A DNA stretch of 64,000 nt from assembly GCA_016938735.1 (NCBI GenBank), contig JAFGUB010000052.1, forward strand, positions 1 to 64,000, in the 5' to 3' direction. Made by a program: the position numbers and the translations under genes. Below are positions 42,486 through 50,764 of the stretch, in pieces. Source of the DNA: Campylobacterales bacterium (GTDB lineage: Bacteria > Campylobacterota > Campylobacteria > Campylobacterales > Sulfurimonadaceae). Under the pieces are notes generated by a model that worked only from the letters and a program-made list of their open reading frames with translations, did not search any database and was not told the DNA's origin. Every line of letters begins with the position of its first letter. The first letter of the stretch is position 1.

Positions 42486-43088
42486 ATGCACATCATAGAT
42501 GACCTTCAAAACGAAATTAGTAAACTTCCTTTTGACAAAACTTTTTCGTTCTCGACACTAAGTGTTGCGGGAGCCTCCAAAGATACGATTCGCAAATATT
42601 TACACAGACTGCACGAGCGTGGCGAAATCTCCATTGTAAAGAGAGGGGAATTCAAAAGAATCAAACCTCTCAACGAGTTGATTTTTATTTATGGCTCACT
42701 GAAAAAAGGGTTTGACAACCACCACCTACTAGAGCGATACGCTAAGCGTCTGGGGAAGGCAAAAACCGTAGGTAAGTTTGCGATGTTTGAAGACAGCTTC
42801 GGCAACTATCCCTATATCGTGCCTAAAAAAGTACACCACATCGAAGGCGAGCTGTATCAAATCACACGCCAAGAGCTGCTGCATCAACTTGATGAATTTG
42901 AAGGTGCTCCGGAGTTTTATCAGCGCAAAAAAATCTTGGTAAAATCACACCACGGGACGCAAAAGGCGTATGTGTACATCCGCACCGACGCCAAAATACC
43001 GCAAGATCAACAGCCCCTAAAATCGTGGCAAAACAACACAGACTATAAAGTGCAACAACTCCAAGAGTTCTTGAATCGGTTGTACTAA
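42486..43088 (+). CDS. winged-helix / gamma-glutamylcyclotransferase (AIG2-like) fusion
   Basis: A 200-residue two-domain protein. Residues 1-65 are a winged helix (FSFSTLSVAGASKDTIRKYLHRL, then wing GEISIVKRGEFKRI) like those of AbiEi-type or DUF6088 regulators. Residues ~68-180 are a GGCT/AIG2 fold: the substrate loop FIYGSLKKGF near 70 and the conserved acidic LDEFEGAPEFYQRK near 136. GGCT enzymes cyclise gamma-glutamyl amines, releasing 5-oxoproline. The three-base gap to the amidoligase gene implies a joint function in making and removing gamma-glutamyl-type amide links. The DNA-binding domain probably acts on the inverted repeat upstream. Codon use is more AT-rich than the neighbours. 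Confidence 0.82.
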   Translation: MHIIDDLQNEISKLPFDKTFSFSTLSVAGASKDTIRKYLHRLHERGEISIVKRGEFKRIKPLNELIFIYGSLKKGFDNHHLLERYAKRLGKAKTVGKFAMFEDSFGNYPYIVPKKVHHIEGELYQITRQELLHQLDEFEGAPEFYQRKKILVKSHHGTQKAYVYIRTDAKIPQDQQPLKSWQNNTDYKVQQLQEFLNRLY

Positions 43089-43091
43089 CTC

Positions 43092-43934
43092 ATGGCGGAC
43101 ACCACAACACGCTATCGCTCCTCTGCAACCTGTTCATACCCAAACCACAAAATACAAGCGGGAGATATTTATCAATTCGGCTGTGAGCTGGAGTTTTATA
43201 TTGACACCGACAGGCATAAATTTACTGAAGCAGTCGATGCGATCCGATGTGCTGTCGCAGAGATCACCGATGTTGATATTCTTGTCGATCTCACATATCT
43301 GCCCGATGAGCCCGATCGATATCAATGCATACAGATTAAGCCCGACAACTCACTAGATGGACACGGTATCGAGATCAACACGCCGATTACCTCTCGTCAA
43401 GGTATCAAACACTATCTCACACATTTACTTCCGCTCATAGAACAATACGGCTACACAAACGCGGATACGGGCTTGCACTTTCACATCTCCACCGTGCAAA
43501 CCGATGGCGTCAACTTGAACTTTTATCTCTACATGCTGATGTGCCATGAACGAGGGCTGCTTTCATCATGGGCACCGAGAACCGGCTATAGCCATAACGT
43601 GATGGATATTTTGCTCAAACACACCAAAGCCGAAGCCAGAACCAAAAAAACTGAAAAAGGAACCGTCTGGAATCTTGAAAAAATTGCACCTAACCGTATC
43701 GAAATCAAAACCATCGGTGGGACCAATTATCACCAAAATGCTGCTCGAATCATCGGAGAATTTGAAGAGTACGCCGGACTTTTTGATCTGTTGCGGTTCG
43801 ACAGAAAGCCCGTATGGCGAGCAGAGCTTATAGCGCAACATAAAAACCTTGTCGCCTCGACTCCAAAAGAGGCCCAAAGCGAATTTTCTAAAGCTATAGC
43901 GCAGACTAATTTAATGGCTACGGGCAAAGCCTAA
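43092..43934 (+). CDS. amidoligase (glutamine-synthetase-like fold)
   Basis: A 280-residue member of the Amidoligase_2 family. Visible motifs are FGCELEFYID near residue 28 (E-x-E metal ligands), GHGIEINTPI near 93, TGLHFHIST near 127 (H-x-H) and NRIEIKTIGG near 203. These correspond to the Glu/His/Arg constellation of the glutamine-synthetase fold, so ATP-dependent amide-bond formation is expected. The nucleophile and acceptor are unknown. Genome-context work on amidoligases has linked the family to AIG2-like cyclotransferases, and the gene immediately upstream is exactly that. The pair looks like a mobile unit. Confidence 0.82.
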   Translation: MADTTTRYRSSATCSYPNHKIQAGDIYQFGCELEFYIDTDRHKFTEAVDAIRCAVAEITDVDILVDLTYLPDEPDRYQCIQIKPDNSLDGHGIEINTPITSRQGIKHYLTHLLPLIEQYGYTNADTGLHFHISTVQTDGVNLNFYLYMLMCHERGLLSSWAPRTGYSHNVMDILLKHTKAEARTKKTEKGTVWNLEKIAPNRIEIKTIGGTNYHQNAARIIGEFEEYAGLFDLLRFDRKPVWRAELIAQHKNLVASTPKEAQSEFSKAIAQTNLMATGKA

Positions 43935-44006
43935 AGCACATCAAAACATCCGCACAGTAGCTATCTTCTTTCCCCTATAGTACAATATCGCAAAAACGGG
44001 CTTTTT

Positions 44007-45029
44007 ATGGATCTCAACGTACAAAATTACCGCGACGCGTTTGAGCATAGAATCTACCGCTTCTCGCTCTTCTCGGCGGTTTTTACTTCCCTGCTGATCA
44101 GCATCATCTATGCCTTCGCGCAGATGTATCTCGATGCCCTCTTTGGGCTTATCGCTTTTGTGCTCTATCTAGGCGTGTATCAGCTCTACCGCCAAGGCAA
44201 AATCGGCTACGACCTTGCGACGCGTATCTTCGTCCTCTCCGCCGGCGTCTTGATTCTGGGCGGCTTTATGGTTTCTAGCTCAGTGCTGGATGGATACATT
44301 TTTATAATTTTGGTTCCGATTATAGCCATCGTCTTACGTCCGAAAGTCGAAGCGTTTGTGATCATCACCGCCTATTACGCTCTTTTTTTGGCCATCAATC
44401 TGCTGGAGATTGGCGCTGTGACGATCGAGCCTCGCCTGCTGGTGCTCACTCTCTTTGTCGAGAACATCGCACTCTTTTTCGTCAACTCCTACGTCGATGA
44501 GACGAGGCGCCTGCGCTACAACCTCGTGCGTCAAAACAGCCGCCTAAGCCATGAAGTCGCCACCGATCCGCTCACCGGCATCGCCAACCGCCGATCTTTT
44601 GACGAATATATCGCCGAACGCATCGAAACGTTTGCTCAAACGCGCAGCCCTTTTGCCTTCGCCATCGTCGATATCGACCACTTTAAAGAGGTCAACGACA
44701 CCTACGGACACGACAAAGGCGACGAGGTACTGCGTAATGTGGCACAGATACTACAGCAATCGATCCGCGCCGATGACTTTGCGGCACGCTACGGAGGAGA
44801 GGAGTTTGTCATCTTTTTCAACGACTGCACACTAGAGCACGGCGCACTTTTGGCCGAGCGCATCAGAGAGCGGATCGAACGCAGCGCCTTGCTGGGTGAA
44901 CGAACCCTAAGCGTGAGCATCGGTGTCGGCGCACCCGTCGCAGGCGACACTCCAAACACCATCTTTAGCCGAACCGACGAAGCGCTTTATAGAGCCAAAC
45001 AGAACGGTCGCAACCGCGTAGAGCGATAG
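44007..45029 (+). CDS. membrane diguanylate cyclase
   Basis: A 340-residue protein. Residues ~20-165 contain about six hydrophobic helices, a sensory membrane domain I cannot assign to a named MASE type. A GGDEF domain occupies ~175-340 with DPLTGIANRR near 182, VDIDHFKEVND and the active site RYGGEEF near 260. RADD five residues before it is an intact inhibitory I-site. It is predicted to make cyclic di-GMP under feedback control. It is a lone gene; the downstream gap has two TTACATGTAA palindromes. Confidence 0.9.
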   Translation: MDLNVQNYRDAFEHRIYRFSLFSAVFTSLLISIIYAFAQMYLDALFGLIAFVLYLGVYQLYRQGKIGYDLATRIFVLSAGVLILGGFMVSSSVLDGYIFIILVPIIAIVLRPKVEAFVIITAYYALFLAINLLEIGAVTIEPRLLVLTLFVENIALFFVNSYVDETRRLRYNLVRQNSRLSHEVATDPLTGIANRRSFDEYIAERIETFAQTRSPFAFAIVDIDHFKEVNDTYGHDKGDEVLRNVAQILQQSIRADDFAARYGGEEFVIFFNDCTLEHGALLAERIRERIERSALLGERTLSVSIGVGAPVAGDTPNTIFSRTDEALYRAKQNGRNRVER

Positions 45030-45051
45030 CCAATCGCAGATGATTGTGCCT

Positions 45052-45113
45052 TACATGTAAGAGCGCAGGCTCCCTAAAAAGCCCACAGCTCAAAACACCG
45101 CTTACATGTAAGC
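45052..45113. repeat. paired TTACATGTAA palindromes in the gap after the diguanylate cyclase
   Basis: Two copies (45051-45060 and 45102-45111) sit 51 bp apart in the 84-bp gap between convergent genes. The second extends to GCTTACATGTAAGC and abuts the ppnP stop. No T-rich terminator is seen, so these palindromes are the only structured element in the gap. Confidence 0.75.
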
Positions 45114-45425
45114 CTACAGATACGAGCAGTAGTAGTCGCTAACGCTGTGTACCTTCAGCTCAAACCGGGCGTTGCCCGGGACGTTGAAGCTTTCGCCGCC
45201 TTTGATGCTTCGCCATACACTCTCTCCCGGAAGCAAAATCTCCATCTCGCCTGAGAGAATCTCCATCAGCTCCGGCGCGTCGGTGCCGAAGCTGTATTCG
45301 CCCGGCAACATAATGCCCAGCGTCTTTTTACTGCCGTCGTCAAAAAGCACCGTGCGGCTGGTCACTTTGCCGCCGTGGTAGATATTGGCCGCTTTAACGA
45401 CCGTAACGTGTTTAAATTGCTGCAT
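45114..45425 (-). CDS. ppnP: pyrimidine/purine nucleoside phosphorylase (DUF1255/YaiE)
   Basis: A 103-residue cupin of the PpnP family: [16 protein letters not shown], then [21 protein letters not shown] and the closing [16 protein letters not shown] are standard. The family phosphorolyses many nucleosides to base and ribose-1-phosphate. It is divergent from the antiporter gene. The gene ends directly beside a GCTTACATGTAAGC palindrome (45100-45113). Confidence 0.92.
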   Translation of the reverse strand: MQQFKHVTVVKAANIYHGGKVTSRTVLFDDGSKKTLGIMLPGEYSFGTDAPELMEILSGEMEILLPGESVWRSIKGGESFNVPGNARFELKVHSVSDYYCSYL

Positions 45426-45495
45426 AAGCGCCTCCTGTAATCAAAATGGCCATTATATCGCTAAAATTCGCTTCATCTTTTCTCTAGGAACGCTG

Positions 45496-46470
45496 ATGCT
45501 GCTCTATCTTCTCTCTATCGTCGCGGGCTTTGCGCTGCTGGTGTGGAGCGCCGACAAATTCGTCGAAGGCGCCGCAAGTACGGCCAAACATCTGGGGATA
45601 CCGACCCTGCTCATCGGCATCCTGATCGTGGGCTTTGGCACGAGTGCGCCTGAGATGGTGGTCTCCGCCATCGCCGCCATGGAGGGCAACCCCGCGCTCG
45701 CCCTTGGCAACGCCATAGGCTCAAACATCGTCAATATTGCGCTCATTCTGGGCGTCACCGCGCTGGTGGCCCCCATCGCGGTACACTCTAGCATCGTGCG
45801 CAAAGAGCTGCCTTTGCTGCTGCTCATCGTCTTGTTTGCAGGCGTTTTGCTTTATGACGGCGCACTTAGCCTCACCGAAGGCATGGTGCTGCTCGCAGGC
45901 TTTTTTGGCCTGATCGGTTGGTCGGTCTACTCCGCGCTCAGAGGCAAAGGCGACGCATTAGAGGGTGAAATCGAAGAGGAGCTGATCGAGCACGCCATGA
46001 GCCTCAAAGCGGGCATCATCTGGCTTGCGATCGGGCTGGTGCTGCTGATTAGCAGCTCGCGCATTCTGGTTTGGGGCGCGGTGGGCGTGGCACATGAGTT
46101 TGGCGTGAGCAACCTGATCATCGGCCTTACCATCGTGGCGCTGGGTACCTCACTGCCCGAACTCGCCGCCTCGGTGATCGCCGCGCGCAAGGGTGAGCAC
46201 GACATCGCCATCGGCAACGTCGTAGGCTCCAATATGTTCAACATTCTTGCCGTCATCGGCATCGCCACCGTGATTGAGCCCATGAACGCCATCCCCGCCG
46301 AAGTGATGGCGCGCGACTGGATCGTCATGCTCGTCCTCACCGTCGCACTGATCGTGATGGCCTACGGGTTTAAAGGGCGTGAAGGGCGCATCAACCGTGT
46401 CGAAGGCACGATTTTGCTTTTGGCGTACGTCGCGTACAACACCTATTTGGGGTTGAGCCTCGCGGCGTAG
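45496..46470 (+). CDS. calcium/sodium antiporter, CaCA family (YrbG-like)
   Basis: A 324-residue inner-membrane antiporter with two inverted alpha-repeats. The ion-binding motifs are VGFGTSAPEMVVS near residue 48 and VALGTSLPELAAS near 213, each followed by GNAIGSNIVNI or GNVVGSNMFNI. An acidic loop (GEIEEELIEH) separates the halves. It exchanges Ca2+ for Na+ or H+. ATG 45496 follows TAGGAAC. The frame upstream to 45385 overlaps the ppnP promoter and is not coding. Confidence 0.92.
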   Translation: MLLYLLSIVAGFALLVWSADKFVEGAASTAKHLGIPTLLIGILIVGFGTSAPEMVVSAIAAMEGNPALALGNAIGSNIVNIALILGVTALVAPIAVHSSIVRKELPLLLLIVLFAGVLLYDGALSLTEGMVLLAGFFGLIGWSVYSALRGKGDALEGEIEEELIEHAMSLKAGIIWLAIGLVLLISSSRILVWGAVGVAHEFGVSNLIIGLTIVALGTSLPELAASVIAARKGEHDIAIGNVVGSNMFNILAVIGIATVIEPMNAIPAEVMARDWIVMLVLTVALIVMAYGFKGREGRINRVEGTILLLAYVAYNTYLGLSLAA

Positions 46471-46481
46471 ACCAAGCCCGA

Positions 46482-46737
46482 TTAGCGTTCGTAGTGGTAT
46501 TTACACTATGATCGCACTCTCGCTCACCTTGTACACCAAACGGTGCTCATCAGTAATGCGTCTAGACCAGTACCCCACGAAATCGTGCTTCAGCGCCTCA
46601 GGTTTACCGATGCCGACAAAAGGGTTGCGGTCGATCTCTTTAATCAGCGCAATAATCTTTTGATGGATCTTTTTGTCATTGACCGCCCACAGATTAAAAT
46701 CATGAAACGCCTGCGCTTCAAAGACCACCTGTTTCAT
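46482..46737 (-). pseudogene. YoeB/Txe-type toxin, frameshifted before the catalytic C-terminus
   Basis: The frame from 46737 encodes a clear YoeB relative: FEAQAFHDFNLW, IDRNPFVGIGKPEALKHDFVGYWSRRI, EHRLVYKV. It then stops at 46501 after Ala-Ile-Ile-Val (78 residues). In another frame the next bases (46505-46482) read Cys-Lys-Tyr-His-Tyr-Glu-Arg-stop, exactly the expected YoeB ending, which carries the catalytic His-Tyr pair. A small indel at about 46505 therefore removes the catalytic end. The open frame alone (46501-46737) would make a protein without RNase activity by family precedent. Sequencing error is the main alternative. Confidence 0.8.
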
Positions 46738-46958
46738 TCAAAAAGCTTAGGATCGGCAGGTACAAGGTGTTGGTTTTCTCTAATATTGGCGATGGAGTCC
46801 AAAAGCTTCTCTTTGTTGGCCGCAGAAGCGCACAAATAGTCCGTATCATCCGATTCGCTGATGGAGAGCTCCACCCTTTTGTTGTGAAACATCTGGCGCA
46901 GCTTATCGATAAATGCATAGTTCAACTCTTCACTCTCAAGCACAAAATGGGCATTCAT
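46734..46958 (-). CDS. antitoxin of the YoeB-like pair
   Basis: A 74-residue acidic protein beginning MNAHFVLESEELNYAFID, with SISESDDTDYLCASA in the middle and the toxin-binding end NQHLVPADPKLFE. It occupies the antitoxin position of a YefM-YoeB type operon and overlaps the toxin start by 4 bp. ATG 46958 has AAGGA eight bases upstream; an in-frame ATG at 46967 is too close to that site. It remains intact although the toxin is broken. Confidence 0.78.
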   Translation of the reverse strand: MNAHFVLESEELNYAFIDKLRQMFHNKRVELSISESDDTDYLCASAANKEKLLDSIANIRENQHLVPADPKLFE

Positions 46959-47027
46959 GAGGCTCATCCTTGATGTAACTTTTGGGTTATTTTAGTACAA
47001 AAAGATAAAAGTACCGTCGATTGCTAT

Positions 47028-47042
47028 TGATAATAAATCTCA
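47028..47042. promoter_or_regulatory. possible Fur box before the FMN-binding operon
   Basis: TGATAAT-A-AATCTCA matches 12 of 14 positions of the 7-1-7 Fur consensus TGATAAT-N-ATTATCA and lies 66 bases before the ATG at 47108. It was judged by eye; the AT-rich surroundings make chance matches possible. Confidence 0.35.
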
Positions 47043-47107
47043 TTCTTAAACAAACTCCAAGCCCAAAATCCGTATAATCCGCGCACCAAACCTCAAAAGG
47101 TGCGCCG

Positions 47108-47620
47108 ATGAAGCCTCTTTGGATGCTTTTTGTTCTCCCCTTTTCGCTCTTTGCCGCCATGATCACCCCGCATGAGGCGATGCAGGCCCATTTAGGCGCT
47201 GACGCAGTGATTACCAAAGAGAGCGCCATGCTTACCCCCGCGCAACTTCAAGCGGTGGAAACGCGTAGCGGTATGAAGCTTGAGAGCAAAATTGTGCGCC
47301 TTTTTAGCGCCACGCGTGGCGGCAAGGAGGTGGCCAAAGGTGTTTTGCTGAGCCGCCTGATGCGTACCAAAAACGCCGTCATTCTCTACCTCTTCACCCC
47401 TGATCTGACCCTCAAAGCCGCCGAAGCGGTCGCGTTTAACGAACCGCCGGAGTATCTGCCAAGCGATGCGTGGTTCGATCAGTTCGATGATGCCAACCGC
47501 TCCCGCGAACTGCGCATGGGCAAAGACGTCACCGCCATCACGGGCGCGACCCTCTCGGCACGCTCCATCAGCGACGGCGCCAGAGTGGCCCGTGAGATCA
47601 TACGCGCCTTACAACCATGA
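47108..47620 (+). CDS. exported FMN-binding protein (RnfG/NosR-type domain)
   Basis: A 170-residue protein with a signal peptide (LFVLPFSLFA) and one FMN-binding domain. The flavinylation motif is AITGATLSARSI near residue 148, where ApbE would link FMN through the Thr. The family passes electrons at the periplasmic face of the membrane. It is the first of three overlapping genes (4-bp overlap with the next). An ApbE gene lies 7 kb away at 54675. Confidence 0.85.
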   Translation: MKPLWMLFVLPFSLFAAMITPHEAMQAHLGADAVITKESAMLTPAQLQAVETRSGMKLESKIVRLFSATRGGKEVAKGVLLSRLMRTKNAVILYLFTPDLTLKAAEAVAFNEPPEYLPSDAWFDQFDDANRSRELRMGKDVTAITGATLSARSISDGARVAREIIRALQP

Positions 47621-48090
47621 AGTTCACCCTCATCAAAGATCTCCGCGCCGATCCGCTGATGCGCAGCGTCATGCTTGGCGTACTGCTCTTTATCACCCTG
47701 TTTATCATCGCCGATCTCTTACTAAAATCCCACCAAATCGGCTTACATGTAAACCAAGTCGCCCTCACGCTTTATGGTGATGAGGCACAATATCTTGACC
47801 CCATTTCGCCCGCCGTTTTGTTAGAACTGATCCACGCCGATCTGTTTATGAGTATGCTGGCCCTGCTCACCTTAAGCGCCCTTTTTATCCGCCTCGAACC
47901 CTCACAAGGGCGTGCGCGTATCGGGGTGCATCTGCTCTTTAGCTCTGCGCTGCTTTCCCCTGCCACGCTGCTGGGGGCGCATTTCGGGCTGAGTGCGCTG
48001 GTGTGGGCGTGGGTGGGGCTCTTTTGGCTCTGGCATCTGCTCGCCCTCATCATGGCGGCCTCAAGCGCGTATCGGTTGCTGCGCTCATGA
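47617..48090 (+). CDS. membrane protein of the FMN module
   Basis: A 157-residue inner-membrane protein with about four helices. It has a basic N-terminus (MKFTLIKDLRADPLMRSVML), a periplasmic loop around residues 45-70 and a helix with HADLFMSMLALLTLSALFI. Histidines at about 75 and at GAHFGLS/LWHLLAL could serve as haem ligands, but no family is recognised. It overlaps both neighbours by 4 bp, so it is probably an electron-feeding or anchoring subunit for the FMN protein. A palindrome at 47744 encodes Leu-His-Val. Confidence 0.65.
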   Translation: MKFTLIKDLRADPLMRSVMLGVLLFITLFIIADLLLKSHQIGLHVNQVALTLYGDEAQYLDPISPAVLLELIHADLFMSMLALLTLSALFIRLEPSQGRARIGVHLLFSSALLSPATLLGAHFGLSALVWAWVGLFWLWHLLALIMAASSAYRLLRS

Positions 48091-48497
48091 ATGCACTCTA
48101 TCGCCTTGCCATCGCCTATTTTTGCCTCTTTGCCCTTGCGCTGCTCGCTTCAGGCGGCGCTCTGGCGCTGCTCAAAGGGGGCTTCACTCCAAGCTCCGTC
48201 GCCGCGTACTACACCCCCAAAAGTGCGCTGGGTATCTTAGAAATCGCCCAACCCCACCTCATCGCCATCGGCATTTTTATCATGGTTTTGGGGCACTTTT
48301 TTCTCTTTGTCAAAGTCTCGGTGCGCTTACATGTAAAGGCCCTCTACCTCTTCGCACTGCTGATGATCCTTGCCCCCTTTGCGATCACCTCACCCAACAG
48401 CCCCTTTGCGCTGCTTAAAGCCCTCGCCACCGCCGCTTTTGTTCTGCTTGGCGCCTATCTCTCACTAAAGCTGCTGCGCCACGCTCTACGCGGGTAG
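48087..48497 (+). CDS. membrane protein, third subunit of the FMN module
   Basis: A 136-residue protein with four predicted helices (LAIAYFCLFALALLASGGAL; HLIAIGIFIMVLGHFFLF; ALYLFALLMILAPF; the last near the C-terminus). Histidines in QPHLIAIG and LGHFFLF are spaced like possible b-haem ligands. ATG 48087 overlaps the upstream stop (ATGA); a longer reading from 48003 lies in another gene. No family match is known to me. Confidence 0.65.
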   Translation: MNALYRLAIAYFCLFALALLASGGALALLKGGFTPSSVAAYYTPKSALGILEIAQPHLIAIGIFIMVLGHFFLFVKVSVRLHVKALYLFALLMILAPFAITSPNSPFALLKALATAAFVLLGAYLSLKLLRHALRG

Positions 48498-48546
48498 CCT
48501 TCGCATGGTATAATCCCCGCCACTTCAGACAAGGACGCCAAGCCTC

Positions 48547-49494
48547 ATGCAGACCCGCGACGTCATCGTCACCAACATCATGGCCATCCTCAAAGAGGAT
48601 CGCCGCAACGTACTGATCCTCCTCTTCTACTCTGTCATCGAAGCGCTGCTGGCGCTGACCGTTCCGCTCGCCTCTTCATTTGTCATCAACAGCGTCATGG
48701 CGCACGCCGCCATCTCGGTAGCCGTGCTGGGCTTTATCATCCTCTCGATGTTCGGGCTCATCACCGTCGTGCAGGTCATCCGCGAATACATCGTCGAGAA
48801 GTTCCAGCAGAAGATCTTTCTTACCACCGGCATCAAGGTCGCCACTCAGGCACTGGAGCACCCCATCTCAGAGCGCGAGCGCCACAAGTACATGAACTAC
48901 TTCTTCGATGTCCTCTCGATCCAGAAGTTTTTCCCCATTTTACTGCTGGATGGGGCGGGGATCCTCTTTAAAATCATCGTCAGCCTGCTGCTGCTCATCG
49001 CCTTCGATCCGCTCCTCTTTGGGGTTGGGCTGCTCTTTTTCACCCTCTATTTCTTGTTGATCCTCTATCTGGGGCGCAACGGCGTCGCCCGCGCATTGGA
49101 GCGCTCCAACGCCAAGCACGAAGCGATCTATACCCTCCAAAGCCTCAACGACCGCAACGAACCCCCACAGCAACTGCTTGAAGAGTTCGATACGATGCTT
49201 GGCGGCTACGTCAAGGCCCGCGATCGCCTTTTTCGCATCGTCATCCGCCAAGAGGCACTCACCTTCTTTGCCGAGGGGGTTATCTTCAGCGCCTTTATGC
49301 TCATCGGCGGCTATCTGGTCATCAACGGCACCCTGCCGCTGGGCGAGTTCATCGCGACGGAGATTGTTATCGTCTCAATCACCTACGCGCTGAAGAGCTT
49401 CGTGAAGCAGTTTGACTACATCTACGACACGTTGGAGGGCTTTTACAAGATCACCAAGCTCTCGGATAAACTCAGCGAGGCGCACCATGCGTAA
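48547..49494 (+). CDS. ABC-exporter transmembrane domain protein without ATPase
   Basis: A 315-residue protein that matches only the ABC_membrane part of type I exporters. Six helices start at LILLFYSVIEALLALTVPLASSFVIN, and the coupling-region equivalent YTLQSLNDRNEPPQQLLEEFD is present. It ends at about the point where the nucleotide-binding domain should begin (FYKITKLSDKLSEAHHA). No Walker A gene is found beside it. Together with the HlyD-like and TolC-like genes that follow it makes a tripartite envelope export set. Energy may come from an ATPase elsewhere, or the protein may have become a scaffold. Confidence 0.78.
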   Translation: MQTRDVIVTNIMAILKEDRRNVLILLFYSVIEALLALTVPLASSFVINSVMAHAAISVAVLGFIILSMFGLITVVQVIREYIVEKFQQKIFLTTGIKVATQALEHPISERERHKYMNYFFDVLSIQKFFPILLLDGAGILFKIIVSLLLLIAFDPLLFGVGLLFFTLYFLLILYLGRNGVARALERSNAKHEAIYTLQSLNDRNEPPQQLLEEFDTMLGGYVKARDRLFRIVIRQEALTFFAEGVIFSAFMLIGGYLVINGTLPLGEFIATEIVIVSITYALKSFVKQFDYIYDTLEGFYKITKLSDKLSEAHHA

Positions 49495-50764
49495 CTACCG
49501 CTTCCGCTCCCTCGCGCGCGTTGCCCTCTCGCCGCTGGTACTGCGCGTCTGGCTTGCGACGATACTGATCGTCGCCTTGCTTATCTTCATGCTCTTTTTG
49601 CCGTGGCAGCAGACCGTCAAAGGGATCGGGAAGGTGATCGCCCTCGATCCGAGCGAACGCGACTATGAAATTTCAGCCACCATCGACGGTATCATCACCG
49701 CCTTACATGTACACGAAGGTTTGCACGTTAGCGCCGGTGCGCCGCTCTTTGAGATGCGCGACCTTGACGCCGATCTGCCGCGCAGACTCCGCGAAGCCGC
49801 ACAGAGTCTCTTGGCGCAGCGTACGCAACTAGTGCAAGAGCAGCAGAGCCTGCACAACCGCAAGACCAACACCCGCGCCGCGCTCGATCAGGCGATGGCG
49901 CGTTTTGCGCAGCGCGAAGCGCAGGCGCAGGCGGCAGTGCGCAAAGCCCGCTTTGCCCTCGAAGCGGCCTCACGCAGCGAAGAGGTAGAGCTTGCCCAGT
50001 TCAAACGTACCGAAGCCCTATATGCCTCCGGGCTGGAGTCGCGCCGTAGCTTCGAGCGCTCCGGAGAGAGCCTGCTGCGCGCCACGGCCCTACGCGAAGC
50101 GGCGCAAAGTGAATTAGAGGTACACGAAGCGGCGGTGCAGATCGTGCAGCAAGAGCGCGAACAGAGCCGCCTGGAGCTGCACAGCGCCCTAGAGTCGCTA
50201 GAAGGCTCCATCGCCGCCCTCCAGAGCCGCCTCGAAGCCCTCTCACGCGAAGAAGCTTCCATGCAGACAAGTATCGAACGCAACGCCGCTTCAGTGGTGC
50301 GCGCCCCCAAAGAGGGAAGCGTCGTGCGGGTACTGCACAACGACGGAGCACGCCTACTGCGCCGCGGCGAAGCGGTACTGCACTTCGCCCCTGACGTCAC
50401 CCAAAGGGCACTGCTCGTCGAAGTGAGCGGCTTTAACATGCCGCTCATCAAAGTCGGCCTCAAGACCCGTATCATGTTCTACGGCTGGCCGGCGTTTCAG
50501 ATTTCGGGCTGGCCGACCATTCGTTTCGGTACCTTTAGCGGTATCATCGCCAGAGTCGATCCCATCGCTCACGAAACAGGGCGCTATTACGTCTACGTCG
50601 TTGAAGACCCGAATGAACCCTGGCCCAAAGAAGCACTGCGCATCGGTACGCAAGCCAATGTCTGGGCGGCGCTCTCGACGGTACAGATCTGGTATGAGCT
50701 GTGGCGGCTAATGAACGCCTCGCCGCCGCAGATGGTCGAGCCGATCCTGAGCGAGGAGCGCTGA
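49487..50764 (+). CDS. HlyD-family periplasmic adaptor
   Basis: A 425-residue membrane-fusion protein. One N-terminal membrane helix is at ~20-40 (LATILIVALLIFMLFL), then the first half of a biotinyl-lipoyl domain (ISATIDGIITALHVHEGLHVSAGAPLFEM). A long coiled-coil hairpin follows (residues ~90-270, rich in Glu/Ala/Arg/Gln), and the second lipoyl half is VVRAPKEGSVVRVL. A beta-barrel comes last. It bridges the inner-membrane partner and TolC. ATG 49487 starts the protein; it overlaps the upstream gene by 8 bp. A palindrome at 49704 encodes Leu-His-Val in the lipoyl motif. Confidence 0.88.
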   Translation: MRNYRFRSLARVALSPLVLRVWLATILIVALLIFMLFLPWQQTVKGIGKVIALDPSERDYEISATIDGIITALHVHEGLHVSAGAPLFEMRDLDADLPRRLREAAQSLLAQRTQLVQEQQSLHNRKTNTRAALDQAMARFAQREAQAQAAVRKARFALEAASRSEEVELAQFKRTEALYASGLESRRSFERSGESLLRATALREAAQSELEVHEAAVQIVQQEREQSRLELHSALESLEGSIAALQSRLEALSREEASMQTSIERNAASVVRAPKEGSVVRVLHNDGARLLRRGEAVLHFAPDVTQRALLVEVSGFNMPLIKVGLKTRIMFYGWPAFQISGWPTIRFGTFSGIIARVDPIAHETGRYYVYVVEDPNEPWPKEALRIGTQANVWAALSTVQIWYELWRLMNASPPQMVEPILSEER

